Of a stretch of DNA of 64,000 nucleotides, positions 1 through 11,282 are shown piece by piece (the stretch's first letter is position 1; every line of letters starts with the position of its first letter). Below the pieces are notes generated by a model that saw only the letters and a list, made by a program, of their open reading frames with translations, was not told the DNA's origin and did no database searches. The DNA is from Bathymodiolus brooksi (lineage: Eukaryota > Mollusca > Bivalvia > Mytilida > Modiolidae), in NCBI GenBank assembly GCA_963680875.1, contig OY804580.1, forward strand, positions 111,231,534-111,295,533, read 5' to 3'. Both the position numbers and the translations under genes were made by a program.

Positions 1-54
1 CTTTGTCTTGTGTACCCTATGTTGTCAGTTTCTCTGTGTTTTTGTTTTGTTTTT
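1..54 (+). repeat. Reference monomer, type I (54 bp)
   Basis: This is the commonest monomer form. I counted T 33, G 10, C 8 and A 3. Its parts in order are CTTTGTCTTG, TGTACCCTAT, GTTGTCAG, TTTCTCTGTG, then a 20-base tract containing only T and G. It contains one GTAC (RsaI) site and one ATG, and no TAA, TAG or TGA in any + frame. Because 54 is divisible by 3, consecutive type I copies keep whatever frame is being read. A frequent subtype begins CTTCG instead of CTTTG. Confidence 0.97.
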
Positions 55-109
55 CTTTGTCTTGTGTACCCTATATGTTGCCAGTTTCTCTGTGTTGTGT
101 TTTGTTTTT
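55..109 (+). repeat. Monomer type II (55 bp, ATATGTTGCC plus GTTGTG)
   Basis: Relative to type I it gains two bases (CTATATGTTG), has GCC in place of GTC before AG, and has GTTGTGTTTTG in place of GTTTTTGTTTTG (one base shorter). These three differences travel together in most copies through the window, so they form a haplotype. Exceptions carrying the long T tract with ATATGTTGCC occur near 6650, 9075, 14,750 and 31,880. Those look like exchange products. Confidence 0.95.
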
Positions 110-163
110 CTTTGTCTTGTGTACCCTATGTTGTCAGTTTCTCTGTGTTTTTGTTTTGTTTTT

Positions 164-216
164 CTTTGTCTTGTGTACCCTATGTTGTCAGTTTCTCTGT
201 GTTGTGTTTTGTTTTT
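164..216 (+). repeat. Monomer type III (53 bp, GTTGTG with GTTGTC)
   Basis: It carries the short GTTGTGTTTTG tract of type II but the 5-prime half of type I, so it is 53 bp long. It recurs at fixed positions inside the higher-order repeats, very often directly after a CTTCGTGTTG monomer (for example near 1000, 2030, 3650 and 5440). Types II and III shift the reading frame by +1 and -1, which is why translated repeats hop between frames. Confidence 0.94.
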
Positions 217-270
217 CTTTGTCTTGTGTACCCTATGTTGTCAGTTTCTCTGTGTTTTTGTTTTGTTTTT

Positions 271-327
271 CTTCGTCTTGTGTACCCTATGTTGTCAGTT
301 TCTCTGGATTGTTTTTGTTTTGTTTTT
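271..327 (+). repeat. Monomer type IV (57 bp, GGATTG insertion)
   Basis: The CTCTGTG element is replaced by CTCTGGATTG, giving a 57-bp unit. Three subtypes are visible: GGATTGTTTTTG (here), GGATTGTTTTTGG (for example near 6540, 9470, 10,280 and 14,635) and the shorter GGATTGTGTTTTG (for example near 11,440 and 12,640). The subtypes mark different HOR blocks: the TTTTTGG form goes with TGTAGTG monomers, and the TGTGTTTTG form goes with the 1,191-bp block. Confidence 0.93.
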
Positions 328-436
328 CTTTGTCTTGTGTACCCTATGTTGTCAGTTTCTCTGTGTTTTTGTTTTGTTTTTCTTTGTCTTGTGTACCCTA
401 TATGTTGCCAGTTTCTCTGTGTTGTGTTTTGTTTTT

Positions 437-1465
437 CTTCGTCTTGTGTACCCTATGTTGCCAGTTTCTCTGTGTTTTTGTTTTGTTTTTCTTCGTCTTG
501 TGTACCCTATGTTGTCAGTTTCTCTGTGTTTTTGTTTTGTTTTTCTTTGTCTTGTGTACCTTATGTTGTCAGTTTCTCTGTGTTTTTGTTTTGTTTTTCT
601 TTGTCTTGTGTACCCTATATGTTGCCAGTTTCTCTGTGTTGTGTTTTGTTTTTCTTCGTCTTGTGTACCCTATGTTGTCAGTTTCTCTGTGTTTTTGTTT
701 TGTTTTTCTTTGGCTTGTGTACCCTATGTTGTCAGTTTCTCTGTGTTTTTGTTTTGTTTTTCTTTGTCTTGTGTACCCTATGTTGTCAGTTTCTCTGTGT
801 TTTTGTTTTGTTTTTCTTTGTCTTGTGTACCCTATATGTTGCCAGTTTCTCTGTGTTGTGTTTTGTTTTTCTTTGTCTTGTGTACCCTATGTTGTCAGTT
901 TCTCTGTGTTTTTGTTTTGTTTTTCTTCGTCTTGTGTACCCTATGTTGTCAGTTTCTCTGTGTTTTTGTTTTGTTTTTCTTCGTGTTGTGTACCCTATGT
1001 TGTCAGTTTCTCTGTGTTGTGTTTTGTTTTTCTTTGTCTTGTGTACCCTATGTTGTCAGTTTCTCTGTGTTTTTGTTTTGTTTTTCTTTGTCTTGTGTAC
1101 CCTATGTTGTCAGTTTCTCTGTGTTTTTGTTTTGTTTTTCTTTGTCTTGTGTACCCTATATGGTGCCAGTTTCTCTGTGTTGTGTTTTGTTTTTCTTTGT
1201 CTTGTGTACCCTATGTTGTCAGTTTCTCTGTGTTTTTGTTTTGTTTTTCTTCGTCTTGTGTACCCTATGTTGTCAGTTTCTCTGTGTTTTTGTTTTGTTT
1301 TTCTTTGTCTTGTGTACCCTATGTTGTCAGTTTCTCTGTGTTTTTGTTTTGTTTTTCTTTGTCTTGTGTACCCTATATGTTGCCAGTTTCTCTGTGTTGT
1401 GTTTTGTTTTTCTTTGTCTTGTGTACCCTATGTTGTCAGTTTCTCTGTGTTTTTGTTTTGTTTTT
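437..1465 (+). repeat. 1,029-bp higher-order repeat, copy 1
   Basis: Nineteen monomers. Three uncommon variants appear here and again exactly 1,029 bp later: ACCTTATG (T at 561 and 1590), CTTTGGCTTG (711 and 1740) and ATATGGTGCC (1161 and 2190). The repeat starts at a CTTCG monomer with GTTGCC and keeps the same order of 53-, 54- and 55-bp units as copy 2. Confidence 0.9.
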
Positions 1466-2494
1466 CTTCGTCTTGTGTACCCTATGTTGCCAGTTTCTCT
1501 GTGTTTTTGTTTTGTTTTTCTTCGTCTTGTGTACCCTATGTTGTCAGTTTCTCTGTGTTTTTGTTTTGTTTTTCTTTGTCTTGTGTACCTTATGTTGTCA
1601 GTTTCTCTGTGTTTTTGTTTTGTTTTTCTTTGTCTTGTGTACCCTATATGTTGCCAGTTTCTCTGTGTTGTGTTTTGTTTTTCTTCGTCTTGTGTACCCT
1701 ATGTTGTCAGTTTCTCTGTGTTTTTGTTTTGTTTTTCTTTGGCTTGTGTACCCTATGTTGTCAGTTTCTCTGTGTTTTTGTTTTGTTTTTCTTTGTCTTG
1801 TGTACCCTATGTTGTCAGTTTCTCTGTGTTTTTGTTTTGTTTTTCTTTGTCTTGTGTACCCTATATGTTGCCAGTTTCTCTGTGTTGTGTTTTGTTTTTC
1901 TTTGTCTTGTGTACCCTATGTTGTCAGTTTCTCTGTGTTTTTGTTTTGTTTTTCTTCGTCTTGTGTACCCTATGTTGTCAGTTTCTCTGTGTTTTTGTTT
2001 TGTTTTTCTTCGTGTTGTGTACCCTATGTTGTCAGTTTCTCTGTGTTGTGTTTTGTTTTTCTTTGTCTTGTGTACCCTATGTTGTCAGTTTCTCTGTGTT
2101 TTTGTTTTGTTTTTCTTTGTCTTGTGTACCCTATGTTGTCAGTTTCTCTGTGTTTTTGTTTTGTTTTTCTTTGTCTTGTGTACCCTATATGGTGCCAGTT
2201 TCTCTGTGTTGTGTTTTGTTTTTCTTTGTCTTGTGTACCCTATGTTGTCAGTTTCTCTGTGTTTTTGTTTTGTTTTTCTTCGTCTTGTGTACCCTATGTT
2301 GTCAGTTTCTCTGTGTTTTTGTTTTGTTTTTCTTTGTCTTGTGTACCCTATGTTGTCAGTTTCTCTGTGTTTTTGTTTTGTTTTTCTTTGTCTTGTGTAC
2401 CCTATATGTTGCCAGTTTCTCTGTGTTGTGTTTTGTTTTTCTTTGTCTTGTGTACCCTATGTTGTCAGTTTCTCTGTGTTTTTGTTTTGTTTTT
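1466..2494 (+). repeat. 1,029-bp higher-order repeat, copy 2
   Basis: Direct tandem copy of 437-1465, with the three marker variants at the same relative places. The next monomer at 2495 also starts CTTCG but has GTTGTC and CTCTATG, so a third copy does not follow. Confidence 0.9.
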
Positions 2495-2603
2495 CTTCGT
2501 CTTGTGTACCCTATGTTGTCAGTTTCTCTATGTTGTGTTTTGTTTTTCTTTGTCTTGTGTACCCTATTTGTTGCCAGTTTCTCTGTGTTTTTGTTTTGTT
2601 TTT
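2495..2603 (+). repeat. Two-monomer spacer with CTCTATG and CTATTTGTTGCC variants
   Basis: A 53-bp monomer with TTTCTCTATG (2495-2547) is followed by a 56-bp monomer with CTATTTGTTGCC (2548-2603). This pair always occurs together and recurs many times, for example near 4150, 5940, 8930, 16,910, 19,730, 21,960 and 23,700. It is therefore a stable marker inside the HORs, not a private mutation. In later copies the first member reads GTTATCTG. Confidence 0.85.
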
Positions 2604-4391
2604 CTTTGTCTTGTGTACCCTATGTTGTCAGTTTCTCTGTGTTTTTGTTTTGTTTTTCTTTGTCTTGTGTACCCTATATGTTGCCAGTTTCTCTGTGTTG
2701 TGTTTTGTTTTTCTTCGTCTTGTGTACTCTATGTTGTCAGTTTCTCTGTGTTTTTGTTTTGTTTTTCTTTGTCTTGTGTACCCTATGTTGTCAGTTTCTC
2801 TGTGTTTTTGTTTTGTTTTTCTTTGTCTTGTGTACCCTATGTCGCCAGTTTCTCTGTGTTTTTGTTTTGTTTTTCTTCGTCTTGTGTACCCTATGTTGTC
2901 AGTTTCTCTGTGTTTTTGTTTTGTTTTTCTTTGTCTTGTGTACCCTATGTTGTCAGTTTCTCTGTGTTTTTGTTTTGTTTTTCTTTGTCTTGTGTACCCT
3001 ATGTTGTCAGTTTCTCTGTGTTTTTGTTTTGTTTTTCTTTGTCTTGTGTACCCTATATGTTGCCAGTTTCTCTGTGTTGTGTTTTGTTTTTCTTTGTCTT
3101 GTGTACCCTATGTTGTCAGTTTCTCTGTGTTTTTGTTTTGTTTTTCTTTGTCTTGTGTACCCTATGTTGTCAGTTTCTCTGTGTTGTGTTTTGTTTTTCT
3201 TTGTCTTGTGTACCCTATGTTGTCAGTTTCTCTGTGTTTTTGTTTTGTTTTTCTTTGTCTTGTGTACCCTATATGTTGCCAGTTTCTCTGTGTTGTGTTT
3301 TGTTTTTCTTCGTCTTGTGTACCCTATGTTGCCAGTTTCTCTGTGTTTTTGTTTTGTTTTTCTTCGTCTTGTGTACCCTATGTTGTCAGTTTCTCTGTGT
3401 TTTTGTTTTGTTTTTCTTTGTCTTGTGTACCCTATGTTGTCAGTTTCTCTGTGTTTTTGTTTTGTTTTTCTTTGTCTTGTGTACCCTATATGTTGCCAGT
3501 TTCTCTGTGTTGTGTTTTGTTTTTCTTTGTCTTGTGTACCCTATGTTGTCAGTTTCTCTGTGTTTTTGTTTTGTTTTTCTTCGTCTTGTGTACCCTATGT
3601 TGTCAGTTTCTCTGTGTTTTTGTTTTGTTTTTCTTCGTGTTGTGTACCCTATGTTGTCAGTTTCTCTGTGTTGTGTTTTGTTTTTCTTTGTCTTGTGTAC
3701 CCTATGTTGTCAGTTTCTCTGTGTTTTTGTTTTGTTTTTCTTTGTCTTGTGTACCCTATGTTGTCAGTTTCTCTGTGTTTTTGTTTTGTTTTTCTTCGTC
3801 TTGTGTACCCTATATGTTGCCAGTTTCTCTGTGTTGTGTTTTGTTTTTCTTTGTCTTGTGTACCCTATGTTGTCAGTTTCTCTGTGTTTTTGTTTTGTTT
3901 TTCTTCGTCTTGTGTACCCTATGTTGTCAGTTTCTCTGTGTTTTTGTTTTGTTTTTCTTTGTCTTGTGTACCCTATGTTGTCAGTTTCTCTGTGTTTTTG
4001 TTTTGTTTTTCTTTGTCTTGTGTACCCTATATGTTGCCAGTTTCTCTGTGTTGTGTTTTGTTTTTCTTTGTCTTGTGTACCCTATGTTGTCAGTTTCTCT
4101 GTGTTTTTGTTTTGTTTTTCTTCCTCTTGTGTACCCTATGTTGTCTGTTTCTCTATGTTGTGTTTTGTTTTTCTTTGTCTTGTGTACCCTATTTGTTGCC
4201 AGTTTCTCTGTGTTTTTGTTTTGTTTTTCTTTGTCTTGTGTACCCTATGTTGTCAGTTTCTCTGTGTTTTTGTTTTGTTTTTCTTTGTCTTGTGTACCCT
4301 ATATGTTGCCAGTTTCTCTGTGTTGTGTTTTGTTTTTCTTCGTCTTGTGTACTCTATGTTGTCAGTTTCTCTGTGTTTTTGTTTTGTTTTT
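2604..4391 (+). repeat. 1,788-bp higher-order repeat, copy 1
   Basis: About 33 monomers. Markers reappear 1,788 bp later: TACTCT (2726 and 4514), ATGTCGCC (2841 and 4629), TTCCTCTTG (4121 and 5909), GTTGTCTGTTTC (4141 and 5929) and a second TACTCT (4351 and 6139). Five coincident offsets make this a genuine tandem duplication and not chance alignment of monomers. Confidence 0.9.
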
Positions 4392-6179
4392 CTTTGTCTT
4401 GTGTACCCTATGTTGTCAGTTTCTCTGTGTTTTTGTTTTGTTTTTCTTTGTCTTGTGTACCCTATATGTTGCCAGTTTCTCTGTGTTGTGTTTTGTTTTT
4501 CTTCGTCTTGTGTACTCTATGTTGTCAGTTTCTCTGTGTTTTTGTTTTGTTTTTCTTTGTCTTGTGTACCCTATGTTGTCAGTTTCTCTGTGTTTTTGTT
4601 TTGTTTTTCTTTGTCTTGTGTACCCTATGTCGCCAGTTTCTCTGTGTTTTTGTTTTGTTTTTCTTCGTCTTGTGTACCCTATGTTGTCAGTTTCTCTGTG
4701 TTTTTGTTTTGTTTTTCTTTGTCTTGTGTACCCTATGTTGTCAGTTTCTCTGTGTTTTTGTTTTGTTTTTCTTTGTCTTGTGTACCCTATGTTGTCAGTT
4801 TCTCTGTGTTTTTGTTTTGTTTTTCTTTGTCTTGTGTACCCTATATGTTGCCAGTTTCTCTGTGTTGTGTTTTGTTTTTCTTTGTCTTGTGTACCCTATG
4901 TTGTCAGTTTCTCTGTGTTTTTGTTTTGTTTTTCTTTGTCTTGTGTACCCTATGTTGTCAGTTTCTCTGTGTTGTGTTTTGTTTTTCTTTGTCTTGTGTA
5001 CCCTATGTTGTCAGTTTCTCTGTGTTTTTGTTTTGTTTTTCTTTGTCTTGTGTACCCTATATGTTGCCAGTTTCTCTGTGTTGTGTTTTGTTTTTCTTCG
5101 TCTTGTGTACCCTATGTTGCCAGTTTCTCTGTGTTTTTGTTTTGTTTTTCTTCGTCTTGTGTACCCTATGTTGTCAGTTTCTCTGTGTTTTTGTTTTGTT
5201 TTTCTTTGTCTTGTGTACCCTATGTTGTCAGTTTCTCTGTGTTTTTGTTTTGTTTTTCTTTGTCTTGTGTACCCTATATGTTGCCAGTTTCTCTGTGTTG
5301 TGTTTTGTTTTTCTTTGTCTTGTGTACCCTATGTTGTCAGTTTCTCTGTGTTTTTGTTTTGTTTTTCTTCGTCTTGTGTACCCTATGTTGTCAGTTTCTC
5401 TGTGTTTTTGTTTTGTTTTTCTTCGTGTTGTGTACCCTATGTTGTCAGTTTCTCTGTGTTGTGTTTTGTTTTTCTTTGTCTTGTGTACCCTATGTTGTCA
5501 GTTTCTCTGTGTTTTTGTTTTGTTTTTCTTTGTCTTGTGTACCCTATGTTGTCAGTTTCTCTGTGTTTTTGTTTTGTTTTTCTTCGTCTTGTGTACCCTA
5601 TATGTTGCCAGTTTCTCTGTGTTGTGTTTTGTTTTTCTTTGTCTTGTGTACCCTATGTTGTCAGTTTCTCTGTGTTTTTGTTTTGTTTTTCTTCGTCTTG
5701 TGTACCCTATGTTGTCAGTTTCTCTGTGTTTTTGTTTTGTTTTTCTTTGTCTTGTGTACCCTATGTTGTCAGTTTCTCTGTGTTTTTGTTTTGTTTTTCT
5801 TTGTCTTGTGTACCCTATATGTTGCCAGTTTCTCTGTGTTGTGTTTTGTTTTTCTTTGTCTTGTGTACCCTATGTTGTCAGTTTCTCTGTGTTTTTGTTT
5901 TGTTTTTCTTCCTCTTGTGTACCCTATGTTGTCTGTTTCTCTATGTTGTGTTTTGTTTTTCTTTGTCTTGTGTACCCTATTTGTTGCCAGTTTCTCTGTG
6001 TTTTTGTTTTGTTTTTCTTTGTCTTGTGTACCCTATGTTGTCAGTTTCTCTGTGTTTTTGTTTTGTTTTTCTTTGTCTTGTGTACCCTATATGTTGCCAG
6101 TTTCTCTGTGTTGTGTTTTGTTTTTCTTCGTCTTGTGTACTCTATGTTGTCAGTTTCTCTGTGTTTTTGTTTTGTTTTT
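4392..6179 (+). repeat. 1,788-bp higher-order repeat, copy 2
   Basis: Tandem copy of 2604-4391 with the same markers. It ends at a monomer with a private one-base deletion (6180-6232, CTTTGTTTGTG), after which the order of monomer types changes. Confidence 0.9.
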
Positions 6180-9100
6180 CTTTGTTTGTGTACCCTATGT
6201 TGTCAGTTTCTCTGTGTTTTTGTTTTGTTTTTCTTTGTCTTGTGTACCCTATGTCGCCAGTTTCTCTGTGTTTTTGTTTTGTTTTTCTTCGTCTTGTGTA
6301 CCCTATGTTGTCAGTTTCTCTGTGTTTTTGTTTTGTTTTTCTTTGTCTTGTGTACCCTATGTTGTCAGTTTCTCTGTGTTTTTGTTTTGTTTTTCTTTGT
6401 CTTGTGTACCCTATGTTGTCAGTTTCTCTGTGTTTTTGTTTTGTTTTTCTTTGTCTTGTGTACCCTATGTTGTCAGTTTCTCTGTGTTTTTGTTTTGTTT
6501 TTCTTCGTCTTGTGTACCCTATGTTGTCAGTTTCTCTGGATTGTTTTTGGTTTGTTTTTCTTTGTCTTGTGTACCCTATGTTGTCAGTTTCTCTGTGTTT
6601 TTGTTTTGTTTTTCTTTGTCTTGTGTACCCTATATGTTGCCAGTTTCTCTGTGTTTTTGTTTTGTTTTTCTTCGTCTTGTGTACCCTATGTTGCCAGTTT
6701 CTCTGTGTTTTTGTTTTGTTTTTCTTCGTCTTGTGTACCCTATGTTGTCAGTTTCTCTGTGTTTTTGTTTTGTTTTTCATTGTCTTGTGTACCCTATGTT
6801 GTCAGTTTCTCTGTGTTTTTGTTTTGTTTTTCTTCGTCTTGTGTACCGTAAATATTGCCAGTTTCTCTGTGTTGTGTTTTGTTTTTCTTCGTCTTGTGTA
6901 CCCTATGTTGTCAGTTTCTCTGTGTTTTTGTTTTGTTTTTCTTTGTCTTGTGTACCCTATGTTGTCAGTTTCTCTGTGTTTTTGTTTTGTTTTTCTTCGT
7001 CTTGTGTACCCTATGTTGTTAGTTTCTCTGTGTTTTTGTTTTGTTTTTCTTTGTCTTGTGTACCCTATGTTGTCAGTTTCTCTGTGTTTTTGTTTTGTTT
7101 TTCTTTGTCTTGTGTACCCTATGTTGTCAGTTTCTCTGTGTTTTTGTTTTGTTTTTCTTTGTCTTGTGTACCCTATATGTTGCCAGTTTCTCTGTGTTGT
7201 GTTTTGTTTTTCTTTGTCTTGTGTACCCTATGTTGTCAGTTTCTCTGTGTTTTTGTTTTGTTTTTCTTTGTCTTGTGTACCCTATGTTGTCAGTTTCTCT
7301 GTGTTGTGTTTTGTTTTTCTTTGTCTTGTGTACCCTATGTTGTCAGTTTCTCTGTGTTTTTGTTTTGTTTTTCTTCGTCTTGTGTACCCTATGTTGTCAG
7401 TTGCTCTGGATTGTTTTTGGTTTGTTTTTCTTTTTCTTGTGTACCCTATGTTGTCAGTTTCTCTGTGTTTTTGTTTTGTTTTTCTTTGTCTTGTGTACCC
7501 TATATGTTGCCAGTTTCTCTGTGTAGTGTTTTGTTTTTCTTCGTCTTGTGTACCCTATGTTGCCAGTTTCTCTGTGTTTTTGTTTTGTTTTTCTTTGTCT
7601 TGTGTACCCTATGTTGTCAGTTTCTCTGTGTTTTTGTTTTGTTTTTCTTTGTCTTGTGTACCCTATGTTGTCAGTTTCTCTGTGTTTTTGTTTTGTTTTT
7701 CTTTGTCTTGTGTACCCTAAATGTTGCCAGTTTCTCTGTGTTGTGTTTTGTTTTTCTTCGTCTTGTGTACCCTATGTTGTCAGTTTCTCTGTGTTTTTGT
7801 TTTGTTTTTCTTTGTCTTGTGTACCCTATGTTGTCAGTTTCTCTGTGTTTTTGTTTTGTTTTTCTCTGTCTTGTGTACCATATATGTTGCCAGTTTCTCT
7901 GTGTTGTGTTTTGTTTTTCTTTGTCTTGTGTACCCTATGTTGTCAGTTTCTCTGTGTTTTTGTTTTGTTTTTCTTCGTGTTGTGTACCCTATGTTGTCAG
8001 TTTCTCTGTGTTTTTGTTTTGTTTTTCTTCGTGTTGTGTACCCTATGTTGTCAGTTTCTCTGTGTTGTGTTTTGTTTTTCTATGTCTTGTGTACCCTATG
8101 TTGTCAATTTCTCTGTGTTTTTGTTTTGTTTTTCTTCGTCTTGTGTACCCTATGTTGTCAGTTTCTCTGGATTGTTTTTGTTTTGTTTTTCTTTGTCTTG
8201 TGTACCCTATGTTGTCAGTTTCTCTGTGTTTTTGTTTTGTTTTTCTTTGTCTTGTGTACCCTATATGTTGCCAGTTTCTCTGTGTTGTGTTTTGTTTTTC
8301 TTTGTCTTGTGTACCCTATGTTGTCAGTTTCTCTGTGTTTTTGTTTTGTTTTTCTTCGTCTTGTGTACCCTATGTTGTCAGTTTCTCTGTGTTTTTGTTT
8401 TGTTTTTCTTTGTCTTATGTACCCTATGTTGTCAGTTTCTCTGTGTTTTTGTTTTGTTTTTCTTTGTCTTGTGTACCCTATATGTTGCCAGTTTCTCTGT
8501 GTTGTGTTTTGTTTTTCTTTGTCTTGTGTACCCTATGTTGTCAGTTTCTCTGTGTTTTTGTTTTGTTTTTCTTCGTCTTGTGTACCCTATGTTGTCAGTT
8601 TCTCTGTGTTTTTGTTTTGTTTTTCTTCGTGTTGTGTACCCTATGTTGTCAGTTTCTCTGTGTTGTGTTTTGTTTTTCTTTGTCTTGTGTACCCTATGTT
8701 GTCAGTTTCTCTGTGTTTTTGTTTTGTTTTTCTTTGTCTTGTGTACCCTATGTTGTCAGTTTCTCTGTGTTTTTGTTTTGTTTTTCTTTGTCTTGTGTAC
8801 CCTATATGTTGCCAGTTTCTCTGTGTTGTGTTTTGTTTTTCTTTGTCTTGTGTACCCTATGTTGTCAGTTTCTCTGTGTTTTTGTTTTGTTTTTCTTCGT
8901 CTTGTGTACCCTATGTTATCTGTTTCTCTATGTTGTGTTTTGTTTTTCTTTGTCTTGTGTACCCTATTTGTTGCCAGTTTCTCTGTGTTTTTGTTTTGTT
9001 TTTCTTTGTCTTGTGTACCCTATGTTGTCAGTTTCTCTGTGTTTTTGTTTTGTTTTTCTTTGTCTTGTGTACCCTATATGTTGCCAGTTTCTCTGTGTTT

Positions 9101-9591
9101 TTGTTTTGTTTTTCTTTGTCTTGTGTACCCTATGTTGTCAGTTTCTCTGTGTTTTTGTTTTGTTTTTCTTTGTCTTGTGTACCCTATGTCGCCAGTTTCT
9201 CTGTGTTTTTGTTTTGTTTTTCTTCGTCTTGTGTACCCTATGTTGTCAGTTTCTCTGTGTTTTTGTTTTGTTTTTCTTTGTCTTGTGTACCCTATGTTGT
9301 CAGTTTCTCTGTGTTTTTGTTTTGTTTTTCTTTGTCTTGTGTACCCTATGTTGTCAGTTTCTCTGTGTTTTTGTTTTGTTTTTCTTTGTCTTGTGTACCC
9401 TATGTTGTCAGTTTCTCTGTGTTTTTGTTTTGTTTTTCTTCGTCTTGTGTACCCTATGTTGTCAGTTTCTCTGGATTGTTTTTGGTTTGTTTTTCTTTGT
9501 CTTGTGTACCCTATGTTGTCAGTTTCTCTGTGTTTTTGTTTTGTTTTTCTTTGTCTTGTGTACCCTATATGTTGCCAGTTTCTCTGTGTAG
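6180..9591 (+). repeat. Mixed satellite segment with TGTAGTG, GTTAG and ACCATAT markers
   Basis: Starts with a 53-bp monomer lacking one base of GTCTTG. It holds the first ACCGTAAATATTGCC variant (about 6846), the first GTTGTTAG variant (about 7017), the first TGTAGTG monomer (stop triplet ending at 7526) and the first CTCTGTC/ACCATATATG pair (about 7864-7882). All of these recur in the later 2.8-kb and 4-kb HORs, so this stretch is a partial or rearranged member of that family. Private changes include TTGCTCTGG near 7402, CTTTTTCTTG near 7430, CTATGTC near 8080 and CTTATGTACC near 8415. Confidence 0.8.
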
Positions 9592-11282
9592 TGTTTTGTT
9601 TTTCTTCGTCTTGTGTACCCTATGTTGCCAGTTTTTCTGTGTTTTTGTTTTGTTTTTCTTCGTCTTGTGTACCCTATGTTGTCAGTTTCTCTGTGTTTTT
9701 GTTTTGTTTTTCATTGTCTTGTGTACCCTATGTTGTCAGTTTCTCTGTGTTTTTGTTTTGTTTTTCTTTGTCTTGTGTACCCTAAATGTTGCCAGTTTCT
9801 CTGTGTTGTGTTTTGTTTTTCTTCGTCTTGTGTACCCTATGTTGTCAGTTTCTCTGTGTTTTTGTTTTGTTTTTCTTTGTCTTGTGTACCCTATGTTGTC
9901 AGTTTCTCTGTGTTTTTGTTTTGTTTTTCTTTGTCTTGTGTACCCTATGTTGTTAGTTTCTCTGTGTTTTTGTTTTGTTTTTCTTTGTCTTGTGTACCCT
10001 ATGTTGTCAGTTTCTCTGTGTTTTTGTTTTGTTTTTCTTTGTCTTGTGTACCCTATGTTGTCAGTTTCTCTGTGTTTTTGTTTTGTTTTTCTTTGTCTTG
10101 TGTACCCTATATGTTGCCAGTTTCTCTGTGTTGTGTTTTGTTTTTCTTTGTCTTGTGTACCCTATGTTGTCAGTTTCTCTGTGTTTTTGTTTTGTTTTTC
10201 TTTGTCTTGTGTACCCTATGTTGTCAGTTTCTCTGTGTTTTTGTTTTGTTTTTCTTCGTCTTGTGTACCCTATGTTGTCAGTTTCTCTGGATTGTTTTTG
10301 GTTTGTTTTTCTTTGTCTTGTGTACCCTATGTTGTCAGTTTCTCTGTGTTTTTGTTTTGTTTTTCTTTGTCTTGTGTACCCTATATGTTGCCAGTTTCTC
10401 TGTGTAGTGTTTTGTTTTTCTTCGTCTTGTGTACCCTATGTTGCCAGTTTCTCTGTGTTTTTGTTTTGTTTTTCTTCGTCTTGTGTACCCTATGTTGTCA
10501 GTTTCTCTGTGTTTTTGTTTTGTTTTTCTTCGTCTTGTGTACCCTATGTTGTCAGTTTCTCTGGATTGTTTTTGGTTTGTTTTTCTTTGTCTTGTGTACC
10601 CTATGTTGTCAGTTTCTCTGTGTTTTTGTTTTGTTTTTCTTTGTCTTGTGTACCCTATATGTTGCCAGTTTCTCTGTGTAGTGTTTTGTTTTTCTTCGTC
10701 TTGTGTACCCTATGTTGCCAGTTTCTCTGTGTTTTTGTTTTGTTTTTCTTCGTCTTGTGTACCCTATGTTGTCAGTTTCTCTGTGTTTTTGTTTTGTTTT
10801 TCTTTGTCTTGTGTACCCTATGTTGTCAGTTTCTCTGTGTTTTTGTTTTGTTTTTCTTTGTCTTGTGTACCCTAAATGTTGCCAGATTCTCTGTGTTTTT
10901 GTTTTGTTTTTCTTCGTCTTGTGTACCCTATGTTGTCAGTTTCTCTGTGTTTTTGTTTTGTTTTTCTTTGTCTTGTGTACCCTATATGTTGCCAGTTTCT
11001 CTGTGTTGTGTTTTGTTTTTCTTTGTCTTGTGTACCCTATGTTGTCAGTTTCTCTGTGTTTTTGTTTTGTTTTTCTTCGTCTTGTGTACCCTATGTTGTC
11101 AGTTTCTCTGTGTTTTTGTTTTGTTTTTCTTTGTCTTGTGTACCCTATGTTGTCAGTTTCTCTGTGTTTTTGTTTTGTTTTTCTTTGTCTTGTGTACCCT
11201 ATATGTTGCCAGTTTCTCTGTGTTGTGTTTTGTTTTTCTTTGTCTTGTGTACCCTATGTTGTCAGTTTCTCTGTGTTTTTGA
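9592..11282 (+). repeat. Segment with TGTAGTG-bearing monomers, shared with the end of the window
   Basis: TGTAGTG monomers here have stop triplets ending at 9591, 10,407 and 10,681, each near a GGATTGTTTTTGG monomer. The same succession is found at 61,480, 62,296 and 62,570, an offset of 51,889. Private differences are GTTTTTCTGTG near 9632 and CCAGATTC near 10,884. The stretch ends at the first TTTTGATTTG monomer, which opens the 1,191-bp block. Confidence 0.85.

Larger units (their letters stand above)
1..436 (+). repeat. Lead-in satellite segment, no local HOR
   Basis: Eight monomers of types I to IV, ending just before the first 1,029-bp block. The mix of types resembles stretches elsewhere in the window, but the piece is too short to assign to a particular HOR. 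Nothing other than satellite sequence is present. Confidence 0.85.
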
